This document shows positions 53,703 through 61,934 of a stretch of 64,000 bases of DNA, one piece after another. The notes under the pieces were generated by a model. The model had not been told where the DNA came from and ran no database searches. It was given only the letters and a program-made list of their open reading frames with translations. The DNA is taken from positions 1,054,001 to 1,118,000 of the forward strand of contig NC_012522.1 of the NCBI RefSeq assembly GCF_000010805.1. Reading direction: 5' to 3'. Both the position numbers and the translations under genes were made by a program. The stretch comes from Rhodococcus opacus B4. GTDB lineage: Bacteria > Actinomycetota > Actinomycetes > Mycobacteriales > Mycobacteriaceae. Numbering within the stretch: position 1 is the first letter of the stretch; each line of letters starts with the position of its first letter.

Positions 53703-54518
53703 CTAGCGGCGCAATTCGTGGGTGAGTGCTTCGAGTTCGTCGCCGCCGGCCATCTGCTGGGTGAGTTCTTCGAGGCTGATCTCGTCGTAGGTGCAGTCCA
53801 GTTTCTGGCGTCCGCGGTTGAGGAGCACGAAGTGGTCACCGACCATGTACGCGTGGTGCGGGTTGTGGGTGATGAAGACGACCCCGAACCCCTGTTCCTT
53901 GGCGGCGGAGATGTAGCGCAGCACCATTCCGGACTGCTTGACACCCAGAGCGGCGGTGGGCTCGTCCAGGATCAGGACGCGGGCGCCGAAGAAGATCGCC
54001 CGGGCGATCGCCACACACTGGCGCTGACCACCGGACAGCGACCCGATGGGGGCGTCGACATCGGGCAGGTCGATACCCATCTTCGACAGTTCCGATTTGG
54101 TGGTGGCCCGCATCGCGTTGGCGTCGAGGGACTTCAGCGGCCCCTTCCGCAGTTCCTGGCCGAGGAAGAAGTTCCGCCACACCGGCATCAGCGAGACCAC
54201 GGCGAGGTCCTGGTAGACGGTGGCGATGCCCTTGGACAGGGCCTCCTTCGGGGAGTCGAACGTGAGCGCCTCGCCGTCGACGAGCAGTTCCCCCGAACTC
54301 TGCTGGTGCAGCCCGGCGATGATCTTGATCAGGGTGGACTTGCCGGCACCGTTGTCGCCGAGCACACCGGTGACCTCACCGGCCCGCACCCGCAGGTTGA
54401 TGTCCTCGAGGGCGATGATGTTGCCGTACTGCTTGCCGACGTGCTTGAGCTCGATGAGCGGGATCTTGCCGCCCCCACCGGGTTCGGTATCGACGGGCAT
54501 CTGTTCGATGGTACTCAT
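53703..54518 (-). CDS. CUT2-type sugar ABC transporter ATPase, single nucleotide-binding domain
   Basis: A 271-residue ATPase. Walker A is GDNGAGKSTL near residue 55, the Q-loop is ATVYQDLAVV, the signature is GSLSGGQRQCVAIARA, Walker B is VLILDEPTAAL and the switch is ITHNPHH. Carbohydrate importers of this class usually have one ATPase with two such domains (about 500 residues). Here only one is present, as in FrcA-like proteins, so the active form should be a homodimer. It begins at ATG 54518, five bases after the permease stop, with GAGGTGA upstream. Substrate is probably inositol (see the operator entries). Confidence 0.9.
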   Translation of the reverse strand: MSTIEQMPVDTEPGGGGKIPLIELKHVGKQYGNIIALEDINLRVRAGEVTGVLGDNGAGKSTLIKIIAGLHQQSSGELLVDGEALTFDSPKEALSKGIATVYQDLAVVSLMPVWRNFFLGQELRKGPLKSLDANAMRATTKSELSKMGIDLPDVDAPIGSLSGGQRQCVAIARAIFFGARVLILDEPTAALGVKQSGMVLRYISAAKEQGFGVVFITHNPHHAYMVGDHFVLLNRGRQKLDCTYDEISLEELTQQMAGGDELEALTHELRR

Positions 54519-54523
54519 ACCGG

Positions 54524-55582
54524 TCACCTCTTGGCGGCGTAGTTGCGGAAGGCGTTGTTGGCGATGACCGCGAACAGCAGCATCGCGCCGAGGAAGAACT
54601 TGAACCAGTCCGGGTTCCAGCCCGCGTAGACGATGCCCTGGTTCGTCATGCCGAAGATGAACGCGCCGATCGCGGCGCCGATCGCGGTACCGTAGCCGCC
54701 GGTGAGCAGGCAGCCACCGATGACCGCGGCGATGATGTAGAGGAACTCGTTGCCGATGCCCTGCCCGGACTGGACGGTGTTGAACGAGAACAGCAGGTGC
54801 ATGCCGACGAACCAGGCCGCGAACCCGACGGTCATGAACAGGCCGATCTTGACCTTGGTGACCGGGACGCCGATGGCGCGGGCGGAGTCCTGGTTGCCGC
54901 CGACGGCGAAGATCCAGTTCCCGATCCGGGTCTTGAACAGCACCCAGGTGGCGACCGCGGTGAACAGCAGCCACCACAGCACGGTGATGCGGACGGACAC
55001 CCCGGCGATGGTGAACGAGGACGCGAACACCTTCTTGGCCGAGTCGAAGCCCTGCATGTCGGAGACGCTGGGGGTGGCGACCTGACCGGTGATCAGTTTG
55101 GTGACCGCCAGGTTGATGCCGGTGAGCATGAGGAACGAGCTGAGGGTGATCAGGAAGCTGGGGATCTTCGTCTTCATCACCAGGTAGCCGTTGAAGAACC
55201 CCACCGCCAGCGACACCACGAGGGCGAGGGCGGCGCCGGCCCACAGGTTCAGGTGCAGGTTGTAGGCGATCATCGACGCGGCGAGCGAGCTGGTGGTCAC
55301 CGCGACACCGGCGGAGAGGTCGAATTCGCCGCCGATCATCAGCAGTGCGACCGCGCAGGCCATGATCCCGATCGTGGAGCTGGCGTAGAGGACGGTGGCG
55401 AGGGCTTCGGGGCTGCGGAACGGCGGTGCGACGATCATGAAGAAGACGAAGATCGCGATCGCACCGAACAGGGACCCGACCTCCGGGCGAAGCAGCAGAC
55501 GCTGCAGGCGTTTTTGTTCCTTCACCCGCTCGTCGTGAACGACCTTGTGGCTGGCAAGGTCCAGATCTTGCTGTGTGGACAT
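54524..55582 (-). CDS. CUT2-type sugar ABC transporter permease
   Basis: A 352-residue BPD_transp_2-family permease with about ten hydrophobic segments after a charged cytoplasmic N-terminus of 35 residues. The family segments ALLMIGGEFDLSAGVAV (about 82) and IGNWIFAVGGNQDSARAIGVPV (about 220) are present; the latter contains the EAA-like loop that contacts the ATPase. A single permease gene implies a homodimer. It sits between the binding-protein and ATPase genes on one transcript. Confidence 0.92.
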   Translation of the reverse strand: MSTQQDLDLASHKVVHDERVKEQKRLQRLLLRPEVGSLFGAIAIFVFFMIVAPPFRSPEALATVLYASSTIGIMACAVALLMIGGEFDLSAGVAVTTSSLAASMIAYNLHLNLWAGAALALVVSLAVGFFNGYLVMKTKIPSFLITLSSFLMLTGINLAVTKLITGQVATPSVSDMQGFDSAKKVFASSFTIAGVSVRITVLWWLLFTAVATWVLFKTRIGNWIFAVGGNQDSARAIGVPVTKVKIGLFMTVGFAAWFVGMHLLFSFNTVQSGQGIGNEFLYIIAAVIGGCLLTGGYGTAIGAAIGAFIFGMTNQGIVYAGWNPDWFKFFLGAMLLFAVIANNAFRNYAAKR

Positions 55583-55615
55583 GACTTTCCTTCCGTGACG
55601 CCGACAGTGCCGTGC

Positions 55616-56614
55616 TCAGCGGGTTCCGGCCTTGGCGTACTCGGCGACCTTGTCGATGTTGGATTTGTCGATGAAGGACGGTCCGGTCAGCGTGGGCCCG
55701 CCGCCCCCGATGACGTTCCCGTTGTTCAGGTACAGCCACAGCGAGTCGATGGCCAGGTAGCCCTGCAGGTACGGCTGCTGGTCGATCGCCCACTGCACGC
55801 TGCCGTCGGAGATGGCGTCGACGAGGGCCGCGTTGGTGTCGAACGTGAAGACCTTGGCCGGGCTGCCCGCGTTACCGACGGACTGGACGGCGGTGAGGGC
55901 GATCGGGGCGCCGAGCGCGAGCACGCCGTCGATCGACGGGTCCTGCTGGAGCTTGGCGGCGATCGTCGAGTTCACCGACGGCATGTCCTCACCGTTCACG
56001 TTGAGCGTCTCGAATGTGCCGCGGAACGTCTGCTTGGCTCCGGCGCAACGGGATTCGAGCTGAATCTGACCCTGCTGCTGGATGACGCAGATGACGTGCT
56101 TGGCGCCGTCCCGGTTCAGCCGCTCGCCGGCCGCCTGGCCGGCGATGGTCTCGTCCTGCCCGAAGTACTGGGTGACGCCCATGTCCTTCCAGGCGCCGTA
56201 TCCGGCATTGAATGCGGAGATCGGGATTCCCGCGTCCTGCGCGCTCTTGACGGCGGGTGCCATCGCCTCGGGGGTGGCGAGGGTGAGCGCGAGTCCGTCG
56301 ACCTTCGAGTCGATGGCGGTCTGCACGAGGTTGGCCTGGTTCGGGGCCTGCGGGTCGGAGGAGTACTTCAGTTCCACGTTGTCCTTGTCGGCGGCATCCT
56401 GCGCACCGGTGCGGATCAGGTCCCAGAACGTGTCACCCGGTGCTGCGTGGGTGACCATCGCGATGGTGATGCGCGGGGTGTCGGCGCTGCCTGCACCGAT
56501 CCCGGAGCCGCTGCTGTCCGGCTTGCCGCCGGTGCTCGAGCACGCCGCGACGCTCATCACCAGGGCACTCGCGCAGGCCAGCACTGCCACGCGACGCCGG
56601 TTGGGGAAGTTCAT
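55616..56614 (-). CDS. Sugar ABC transporter substrate-binding lipoprotein
   Basis: A 332-residue periplasmic-binding-protein-I-type (ribose-binding-like) lipoprotein. The signal MNFPNRRRVAVLACASALVM is followed by a lipobox SVAAC (about residue 24). ITIAMVTHAAPGDTFWDLIRTGAQDAA starts the mature fold, DGLALTLATPEAMAPAVKSA and AFNAGYGAW form the inter-domain site, and VFTFDTNAALVDAI completes the second lobe. The ATG at 56614 has AGAGGA eight bases upstream. It heads the importer operon. An operator-like motif shared with iolC lies 80 bp upstream, suggesting inositol as substrate. Confidence 0.92.
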   Translation of the reverse strand: MNFPNRRRVAVLACASALVMSVAACSSTGGKPDSSGSGIGAGSADTPRITIAMVTHAAPGDTFWDLIRTGAQDAADKDNVELKYSSDPQAPNQANLVQTAIDSKVDGLALTLATPEAMAPAVKSAQDAGIPISAFNAGYGAWKDMGVTQYFGQDETIAGQAAGERLNRDGAKHVICVIQQQGQIQLESRCAGAKQTFRGTFETLNVNGEDMPSVNSTIAAKLQQDPSIDGVLALGAPIALTAVQSVGNAGSPAKVFTFDTNAALVDAISDGSVQWAIDQQPYLQGYLAIDSLWLYLNNGNVIGGGGPTLTGPSFIDKSNIDKVAEYAKAGTR

Positions 56615-56693
56615 CTGCTTTTCCTCTCGGGGGACGAACGGCTCGTTGACGTCTTGGCCGTGTGCCTTAGATGTAATACGCGTCACACCCGAA

Positions 56694-56717
56694 AGTCAAT
56701 AGTTTGTCTGGACATTA
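56694..56717 (-). promoter_or_regulatory. Operator/promoter motif shared with iolC, upstream of the importer
   Basis: Read on the minus strand, this 24-bp element has TAATGTC, GACAAA and TTGAC in exactly the same spacing as the element at 59027-59050; 19 of 24 positions agree. Here TTGACT could also be a -35 box, with TTACAT 17 bp further on. It lies 80 bp upstream of the binding-protein start. Confidence 0.65.
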
Positions 56718-56800
56718 GGACCACATATCAAATGCGCGGACGCATGGGTCGCCGACGTCGGCCCGGAAATCGGGCGGATGTGCCGAAAGAGGGGACGCGC

Positions 56801-58207
56801 TCAGCGCGTGACCGAGGCCCCGGCGTCGCGCGGGAGACGCAGCGTGTCGACGACCGTGCCGAGCATCAGCAGGCCCAAAAGGACGAAGGTCCAAGAATAT
56901 TCGGACCCGAACCCGTGCTCGGACGACGTCGCCAGCGGCGTGAACGCGGTGAGCGCGAGAGCCGCGAGTGCGATCCCGAGACCGGCCGCCAGTTCCTGCA
57001 CGGCGGCATTGAGTGTGTTCGCGTGCGTGAGGTCGGCGCGCTCGACGTCGGAGAACGCGAGGCTGTTGTAGGCGGTGAATCCGACCGACCGCAGGGCTCC
57101 GCTCACGAAGAGGACCGCGGCGATGACCGGAAGGGGCGTCGACGCGCTCAGCGACGCGAGCAACCCGAAGCAGACCACTGACAGCAGGGCGTTGACCAAC
57201 AGGACCGGCCTGATGCCGAAGCGCCGCATCAGCGGTGTCGTGCAGGGTTTGATCGCGATGTTGCCGGCGAACAGCGCGGCGACGAGCAGGCCCGCGAGAA
57301 ACGGCGTCCAGCCGAAGCCGAGTTGGAACTGCAGGGGCAGCAGGAACGGCACGGCCGTGACGATCAGGCGGTAGAGCGAACCCCCGGCGACCGTGGTCCG
57401 CAGCGTGCGGACGCGCAGCACGCGGACGTCGACGAGCGGGTGCGGAGTGCGGACGAGATGGACCGCGGACGCGACCAGCAAGACGACCGCGACCACTCCC
57501 CCGATCACGACCCGGCGCCAGTCGGTTCCCGTCACGCGAATGCTTTCCAGCGCGATCAGCGCCGCCGCGATCCCCGTTCCGACCCCGAGCAGGCCCCGCC
57601 AGTCCAGCCTCCTCGCCGACCGCGAGGCGGTTCCGTGAACCAGCTTCAGCGACAGCAGGATTCCGAGTAGGCCGAGGGGAATGTTGATGACGAAGATCCA
57701 CCGCCACGAGCCCAGGGTGGCGATCGCGCCGCCGAGCAGGGGCGCGATGACGGGCGCAGCGAGCGCGGGCCAGGTGAGCAGGGCTATCGCGCGGACGAGA
57801 TCGCTCTTCGTGCTCGACCGCAGCACCGCGAGCCGTCCGACCGGCACCATCATGGCGCCGCCGACCCCCTGCAGCACCCGCATCGCGACGAGCATCGGCA
57901 ACGACACGCTGGCCGCGCACCCGATGGACGCCAGGGTGAACACGGCGATGGCGGCCACGAACACCCGGCGGGTTCCGAACCGGTCGGCCACCCATCCGCT
58001 CGCGGGGATGAGGACTGCGACCGTGACCAGGTAGGCGGAGATCGCAATGTTGACGTCGACGGGGTCGACGCGGAACGACTCGGCGATCAGGGGGACGGCG
58101 GGCGCGATGATGGTGGCGTCGAGAATCTCCATGAAGAGGGCACCCGCCACCAGCATGGCCATCCCCCGGGGGAACGACGTCGCGCGCCCGGTCCTAACGA
58201 TCGACAA
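56801..58207 (-). CDS. DHA2-type MFS transporter (EmrB/QacA-like)
   Basis: A 468-residue major facilitator with about 13-14 hydrophobic segments. The motif LDATIIAPAVPLIAESF near residue 29 and WVADRFGTRRVF (motif A) near 72 are typical of DHA2 drug exporters, and RVLQGVGGAMMVPVGR is motif B/C. It starts at a TTG at 58207, overlapping the GntR gene by 14 bases; an ATG at 58162 is an alternative with a G-rich stretch before it. In this context it could move inositol or an intermediate, but by family it is an exporter of small molecules. Confidence 0.83.
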   Translation of the reverse strand: MSIVRTGRATSFPRGMAMLVAGALFMEILDATIIAPAVPLIAESFRVDPVDVNIAISAYLVTVAVLIPASGWVADRFGTRRVFVAAIAVFTLASIGCAASVSLPMLVAMRVLQGVGGAMMVPVGRLAVLRSSTKSDLVRAIALLTWPALAAPVIAPLLGGAIATLGSWRWIFVINIPLGLLGILLSLKLVHGTASRSARRLDWRGLLGVGTGIAAALIALESIRVTGTDWRRVVIGGVVAVVLLVASAVHLVRTPHPLVDVRVLRVRTLRTTVAGGSLYRLIVTAVPFLLPLQFQLGFGWTPFLAGLLVAALFAGNIAIKPCTTPLMRRFGIRPVLLVNALLSVVCFGLLASLSASTPLPVIAAVLFVSGALRSVGFTAYNSLAFSDVERADLTHANTLNAAVQELAAGLGIALAALALTAFTPLATSSEHGFGSEYSWTFVLLGLLMLGTVVDTLRLPRDAGASVTR

Positions 58208-58937
58208 CGGTGGTGTCGAAGTAGTACCGCGACGCGCGGTAGCAGTGGCTGCCGAACTCGACGGCGCTTCCGGAGTCGTCGAACGCGGTCCGGTTCATCG
58301 TGAGCAGCGGCGCCCCGGTCTTCTCGTCGAGGAGTGATGCCTCCGCCTTGCTCGCCGCCTTCGCGCCGATGCGTTGCCGCGCGAGGCGTATGTGCACGCC
58401 GCGGGCACGGAGCGCGTGGTAGAGGCCGTGCGCCTCGAGCTCCTCGGGATCCGGTGCGAGATCCACCGGGATGTGGTTGGTCATCAGCGCGAGCGGTTCG
58501 CCGTTGGTGCTGCGGAGGCGGCGGATCGACGCCACCTCGGCGCCGGCCTGCAGGTTGAGTTCGGCGGCCACGTCCTCCGCGGGCACGGAGACCTGGTAGT
58601 CGAGGAGCTTGGTGGTCGGACTCTGCCCGGCCCGGGCGAGGTCGTCGAAGAGACTGGTGAGCTCGACCGGCCGGTGCACGGCACTCTGCACTACCTGCGT
58701 GCCGACCCCGCGTTTGCGGACGAGCAGCCCCTTGTCGACGAGTTCCTGGATGGCGCGGCGCGTGGTCGGGCGGGACAGGTTCAGACGCTTGGCGAGCGCC
58801 AGTTCGTTCTCGAAGCGGTCGCCTGGCGCGAGTTCCCCGCCGATGATCGCGTTCTCGATCGTCTGCGCGAGCTGGAAATACAGCGGAACCGGGCTCGACC
58901 TGTCGAGCTCGACTGCGAGTGGTGCACCCACGGACAA
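58194..58937 (-). CDS. GntR/HutC-family regulator, probable inositol-cluster regulator
   Basis: A 247-residue GntR regulator of the HutC subfamily. The winged helix (about 18-85) includes PLYFQLAQTIENAIIGGELAPGD and RLNLSRPTTRRAIQELVDKGLL-like core (NLSRPTTRRAIQELVDKGLL). A UTRA ligand domain follows, with the conserved IRRLRSTNGEPLALMTNHIP-like core (LRSTNGEPLALMTNHIPVD) and the C-terminal RASRYYFDTTVV. It is divergent from iolC. A palindromic element lies in the shared gap. The start is TTG 58937 (AGGAGG seven bases upstream); GTG 58931 is also possible. Ligand probably an inositol intermediate. Confidence 0.9.
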   Translation of the reverse strand: MSVGAPLAVELDRSSPVPLYFQLAQTIENAIIGGELAPGDRFENELALAKRLNLSRPTTRRAIQELVDKGLLVRKRGVGTQVVQSAVHRPVELTSLFDDLARAGQSPTTKLLDYQVSVPAEDVAAELNLQAGAEVASIRRLRSTNGEPLALMTNHIPVDLAPDPEELEAHGLYHALRARGVHIRLARQRIGAKAASKAEASLLDEKTGAPLLTMNRTAFDDSGSAVEFGSHCYRASRYYFDTTVVDR

Positions 58938-59026
58938 CTCCGATCCTCCTGCGCGGGGCGACGTCCGCCGCCGCCGATCTTTCCGGCAGTGTATGCGAAC
59001 ACTAACACCAGATTGACTTCAAGTAA

Positions 59027-59050
59027 TAATGTCAGGACAAAGTCTTGACA
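59027..59050 (+). promoter_or_regulatory. Operator motif upstream of iolC
   Basis: TGTCAGGAC (59030-59038), AAA, GTCTTGACA (59042-59050) form an inverted repeat with eight of nine pairs matching. With the preceding TAA it matches the element upstream of the importer at 19 of 24 positions. A possible promoter CTAACA-N17-AATAAT (59002-59030) would start transcription inside this repeat, so repression is likely. The GntR protein encoded next door is the obvious candidate. Confidence 0.65.
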
Positions 59051-59134
59051 GGAGCCGGTGATGTGGAGCACAGTTTCAACCAGACCTCGGCGCCCTGCGC
59101 AGACCACCCACAACGACCTATTCGGGAGTCAGCC

Positions 59135-60124
59135 TTGACCACCAACCAGACGCACACCAACCGGAACGGATTGGACGTCCTCGCCATCGGGCGCTGCGGT
59201 GTGGACATCTACCCATTGCAGACCGGAGTCGGCCTCGAGCACGTCGAGACGTTCGGCAAGTTCCTCGGCGGAAGCGCCGCCAACGTCACCGTCGCCGCCG
59301 CCCGCCTCGGCTGCCGCAGCGCCCTCATCTCCGGTGTCGGCAACGATCCGTTCGGACGCTTCGTCCGCACGGCACTGACCGATCTCGGGGTCGACAACCG
59401 CTACGTCGGCATCGACACCGAGCATCCGACCCCCGTCACGTTCTGTGAGATCTTCCCGCCGGACGACTTCCCGCTGTACTTCTACCGCAAGCCCGTCGCC
59501 CCGGACCTGCAGGTGACGCCGGCCGACCTCGACCTCGACGCCGTCCGCGACGCGAAGCTGTACTGGTCGACCGTGACGGGGTTGTCCGAAGAGCCCAGCC
59601 GCAGTGCGCATTTCGCTGCCTGGGAGGCGCGCGGACGTCGCCGTCACACCGTTCTCGACCTCGACTACCGCCCGATGTTCTGGTCCTCCCCCGCCGACGC
59701 CACCGCGCAGGTGCAGCGTGCCCTCCAGCACGTCACCGTCGCGGTCGGCAACCGTGAGGAGTGCGAGATCGCGGTCGGCGAGACCAACGCCCACAAGGCC
59801 GCCGACGCTCTGCTCGATCTCGGCGTCGAACTGGCCATCGTCAAGCAAGGACCCAAGGGCGTGCTCGGCAAGACCCGCACGCAGTCCATTACCGTGCCGC
59901 CCAACGAGGTCGACGTCGTCAACGGCCTCGGCGCCGGGGACAGCTTCGGCGGGACGCTGTGCCACGGCCTGCTCGCCGGGTGGCCGCTCGAGAAGATCCT
60001 GCGCTACGCCAACGCCGCGGGGGCGATCGTCGCCTCCCGGCTCGAATGCTCCACCGCGATGCCGACGGCCGACGAGGTCCGTGAGCTCGCCGAAACCACC
60101 GCTTCGGAGGCCGTCAATGTCTGA
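59135..60124 (+). CDS. iolC: 5-dehydro-2-deoxygluconokinase
   Basis: A 329-residue PfkB-family kinase that phosphorylates 5-dehydro-2-deoxygluconate in myo-inositol degradation. LAIGRCGVDIYPLQTGVGLEHVETFGKFLGGS-type IolC start (VDIYPLQTGVGLEHVETFGK near residue 25) distinguishes it from ribokinases, and VVNGLGAGDSFGG near 265 holds the catalytic aspartate. FPLYFYRKPVAPDL is another IolC block. The TTG at 59135 has GGGAG six bases upstream; no ATG or GTG fits better. It overlaps the next gene by eight bases. First gene of the iol operon. Confidence 0.94.
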   Translation: MTTNQTHTNRNGLDVLAIGRCGVDIYPLQTGVGLEHVETFGKFLGGSAANVTVAAARLGCRSALISGVGNDPFGRFVRTALTDLGVDNRYVGIDTEHPTPVTFCEIFPPDDFPLYFYRKPVAPDLQVTPADLDLDAVRDAKLYWSTVTGLSEEPSRSAHFAAWEARGRRRHTVLDLDYRPMFWSSPADATAQVQRALQHVTVAVGNREECEIAVGETNAHKAADALLDLGVELAIVKQGPKGVLGKTRTQSITVPPNEVDVVNGLGAGDSFGGTLCHGLLAGWPLEKILRYANAAGAIVASRLECSTAMPTADEVRELAETTASEAVNV

Positions 60125-61016
60125 AACTCTCGCTCACCGCGCCGTCTGCTCGTCGTACGCCGACGTCACCGAGGTACGCGCCAACGACCCGGCCGCCATC
60201 GACCGCGCCTGGGCGACCCGCATCGCCCGGCCCACGGTGCGCGGTAACGGCCGGCTCATGATCGTCGCCGCCGACCACCCCGCCCGCGGCGCGCTGTCGG
60301 TCGGCGACCGTCCGACCGCGATGAACAGTCGCACCGACCTCCTCGACCGCCTCCGCACCGCACTGCGCAACCCCGGCGTGGACGGTGTGCTCGCCACCGC
60401 CGACATCCTCGACGACCTGGTACTGCTCGGCGCACTCGACGACAAGGTGGTCATCTCGTCGATGAACCGCGGCGGCCTCGCCGGCGCCAGCTTCGAACTC
60501 GACGACCGGATGACGGGCTACACCGCGGCAGGCACCGCCAAGGCGGGCATGAACGGCGGAAAGATGCTGTGCCGCATCGATCTCGACGATCCCGGCACCC
60601 TGTCCACCCTCACCGCCTGCGCCCAGGCCGTCGATTCGCTTGCCGCGGCCGGACTGATGGCCATGGTGGAGCCGTTCCTGTCGCGGCGTGTCGACGGCAA
60701 GGTCAAGAACGACCTCAGCGCCGACGCCGTGATCAAGTCGATCCACATCAGCCAGGGTCTGGGTTCCACGTCCGCCTACACCTGGATGAAGCTTCCTGTG
60801 GTCGACGAAATGGAACGCGTCATGGACGCGACGACCCTTCCCACGCTGCTGCTCGGCGGGGACCCGCAGACGGCCCCCGAGGAGACGTTCGCGAGCTGGG
60901 GCAAGGCCCTCGCACTGCCGTCGGTCCGCGGCCTGATCGTCGGACGCACCCTGCTGTACCCGCGGGACGAGGACGTCGCCGCCGCGGTCGACACCGCCGT
61001 ATCCCTCGTTCACTGA
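60117..61016 (+). CDS. Cgl0159-family (beta/alpha)8 protein, candidate 2-deoxy-5-keto-gluconate-phosphate aldolase
   Basis: A 299-residue TIM-barrel protein of the family fixed beside iolC in actinobacterial inositol clusters. LMIVAADHPARGAL near residue 48 and KMLCRIDLDDPGT near 145 are strand ends. MAMVEPFLSRR near 185 and YTWMKLPVVDEMERV near 220 hold a lysine placed like the Schiff-base lysine of class I aldolases. No separate IolJ aldolase is visible, so this protein may split the IolC product. That is inference. The ATG at 60117 has GGAGG inside the iolC end, six bases upstream. Confidence 0.82.
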   Translation: MSETLAHRAVCSSYADVTEVRANDPAAIDRAWATRIARPTVRGNGRLMIVAADHPARGALSVGDRPTAMNSRTDLLDRLRTALRNPGVDGVLATADILDDLVLLGALDDKVVISSMNRGGLAGASFELDDRMTGYTAAGTAKAGMNGGKMLCRIDLDDPGTLSTLTACAQAVDSLAAAGLMAMVEPFLSRRVDGKVKNDLSADAVIKSIHISQGLGSTSAYTWMKLPVVDEMERVMDATTLPTLLLGGDPQTAPEETFASWGKALALPSVRGLIVGRTLLYPRDEDVAAAVDTAVSLVH

Positions 61017-61037
61017 CGCACGCCGGAGAGGCCCACG

Positions 61038-61934
61038 ATGAACAGCAAGTACTACGTTCCGGTCGGTTCCGCGGCCACCGGACCGTTCGACCTCGAGGTC
61101 ACCCCCGAGTCGGCGGGCTGGACGGAATCGACCCTGCGGGTGCTCACCCTGGCACCCGGCGGGTCGGCCGAACTCACCACCGGCGACGACGAGATCATCG
61201 TCGTACCGCTGGCCGGGTCGGCATCGGTGTCGAGTGAGGGCACCGAGTTCACGCTCACCGGGCGGCGGTCCGTGTTCGACGGGCCGAGCGACTTCGCCTA
61301 TGTGGGACGGGACTCCGCCTACACGGTGGCGAGCGCGACCGGTGGACGTTTCGCACTGTGCGGCGCCCGCGCCCGGCAGAAGTTCCCGTTCCGCTACGTC
61401 CCCGCCGCGGACGTGTCCGTCGAACTGCGCGGAGCCGGCAACTGCAGCCGGCAGGTGCACAACTTCGGCACCGCCGACCGGTTCGAGGCCGACTCGGTCA
61501 TCGCATGTGAGGTCATCACACCCGGCGGCAACTGGTCGTCGTACCCGAGCCACAAGCACGACGAGAACAGCGACGTCGAGTCCCAGCTCGAGGAGATCTA
61601 CTACTTCGAGATCGCCGAAGCCGGTGACACCGCAGTGGATTTCGGCGGCACCGGATTCGGCTACCATCGGGTGTACGGCACTCCTGAGCGACCCATCGAG
61701 GTGCTCGAGGAAGTGCGGTCCGGCGACGTGGTCCTCGTTCCGCACGGCTACCACGGACCGTCGATCGCCGCCCCCGGGCATCACATGTACTACCTGAACG
61801 TGATGGCCGGGCCGGGCGAAGACCGTTCCTGGAACATCTGCGACGACCCGGCACACACCTGGCTGCGCGGCAGCTGGGAACACCAGACCGTCGATCCCCG
61901 CCTCCCCCTCCACGCACCGTCCGAAGGAGCATGA
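61038..61934 (+). CDS. iolB: 5-deoxy-glucuronate isomerase
   Basis: A 298-residue bicupin IolB that converts 5-deoxyglucuronate to 5-dehydro-2-deoxygluconate. The metal site of the second cupin is visible in NWSSYPSHKHDEN (two histidines), SQLEEIYYFEI (glutamate) and VLVPHGYHGPSIAAPGHHMYYLNVMAG. It follows the Cgl0159-family gene by 21 bp with a GGAGAGG ribosome site. Its stop overlaps the iolD ATG (ATGA). Confidence 0.95.
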   Translation: MNSKYYVPVGSAATGPFDLEVTPESAGWTESTLRVLTLAPGGSAELTTGDDEIIVVPLAGSASVSSEGTEFTLTGRRSVFDGPSDFAYVGRDSAYTVASATGGRFALCGARARQKFPFRYVPAADVSVELRGAGNCSRQVHNFGTADRFEADSVIACEVITPGGNWSSYPSHKHDENSDVESQLEEIYYFEIAEAGDTAVDFGGTGFGYHRVYGTPERPIEVLEEVRSGDVVLVPHGYHGPSIAAPGHHMYYLNVMAGPGEDRSWNICDDPAHTWLRGSWEHQTVDPRLPLHAPSEGA

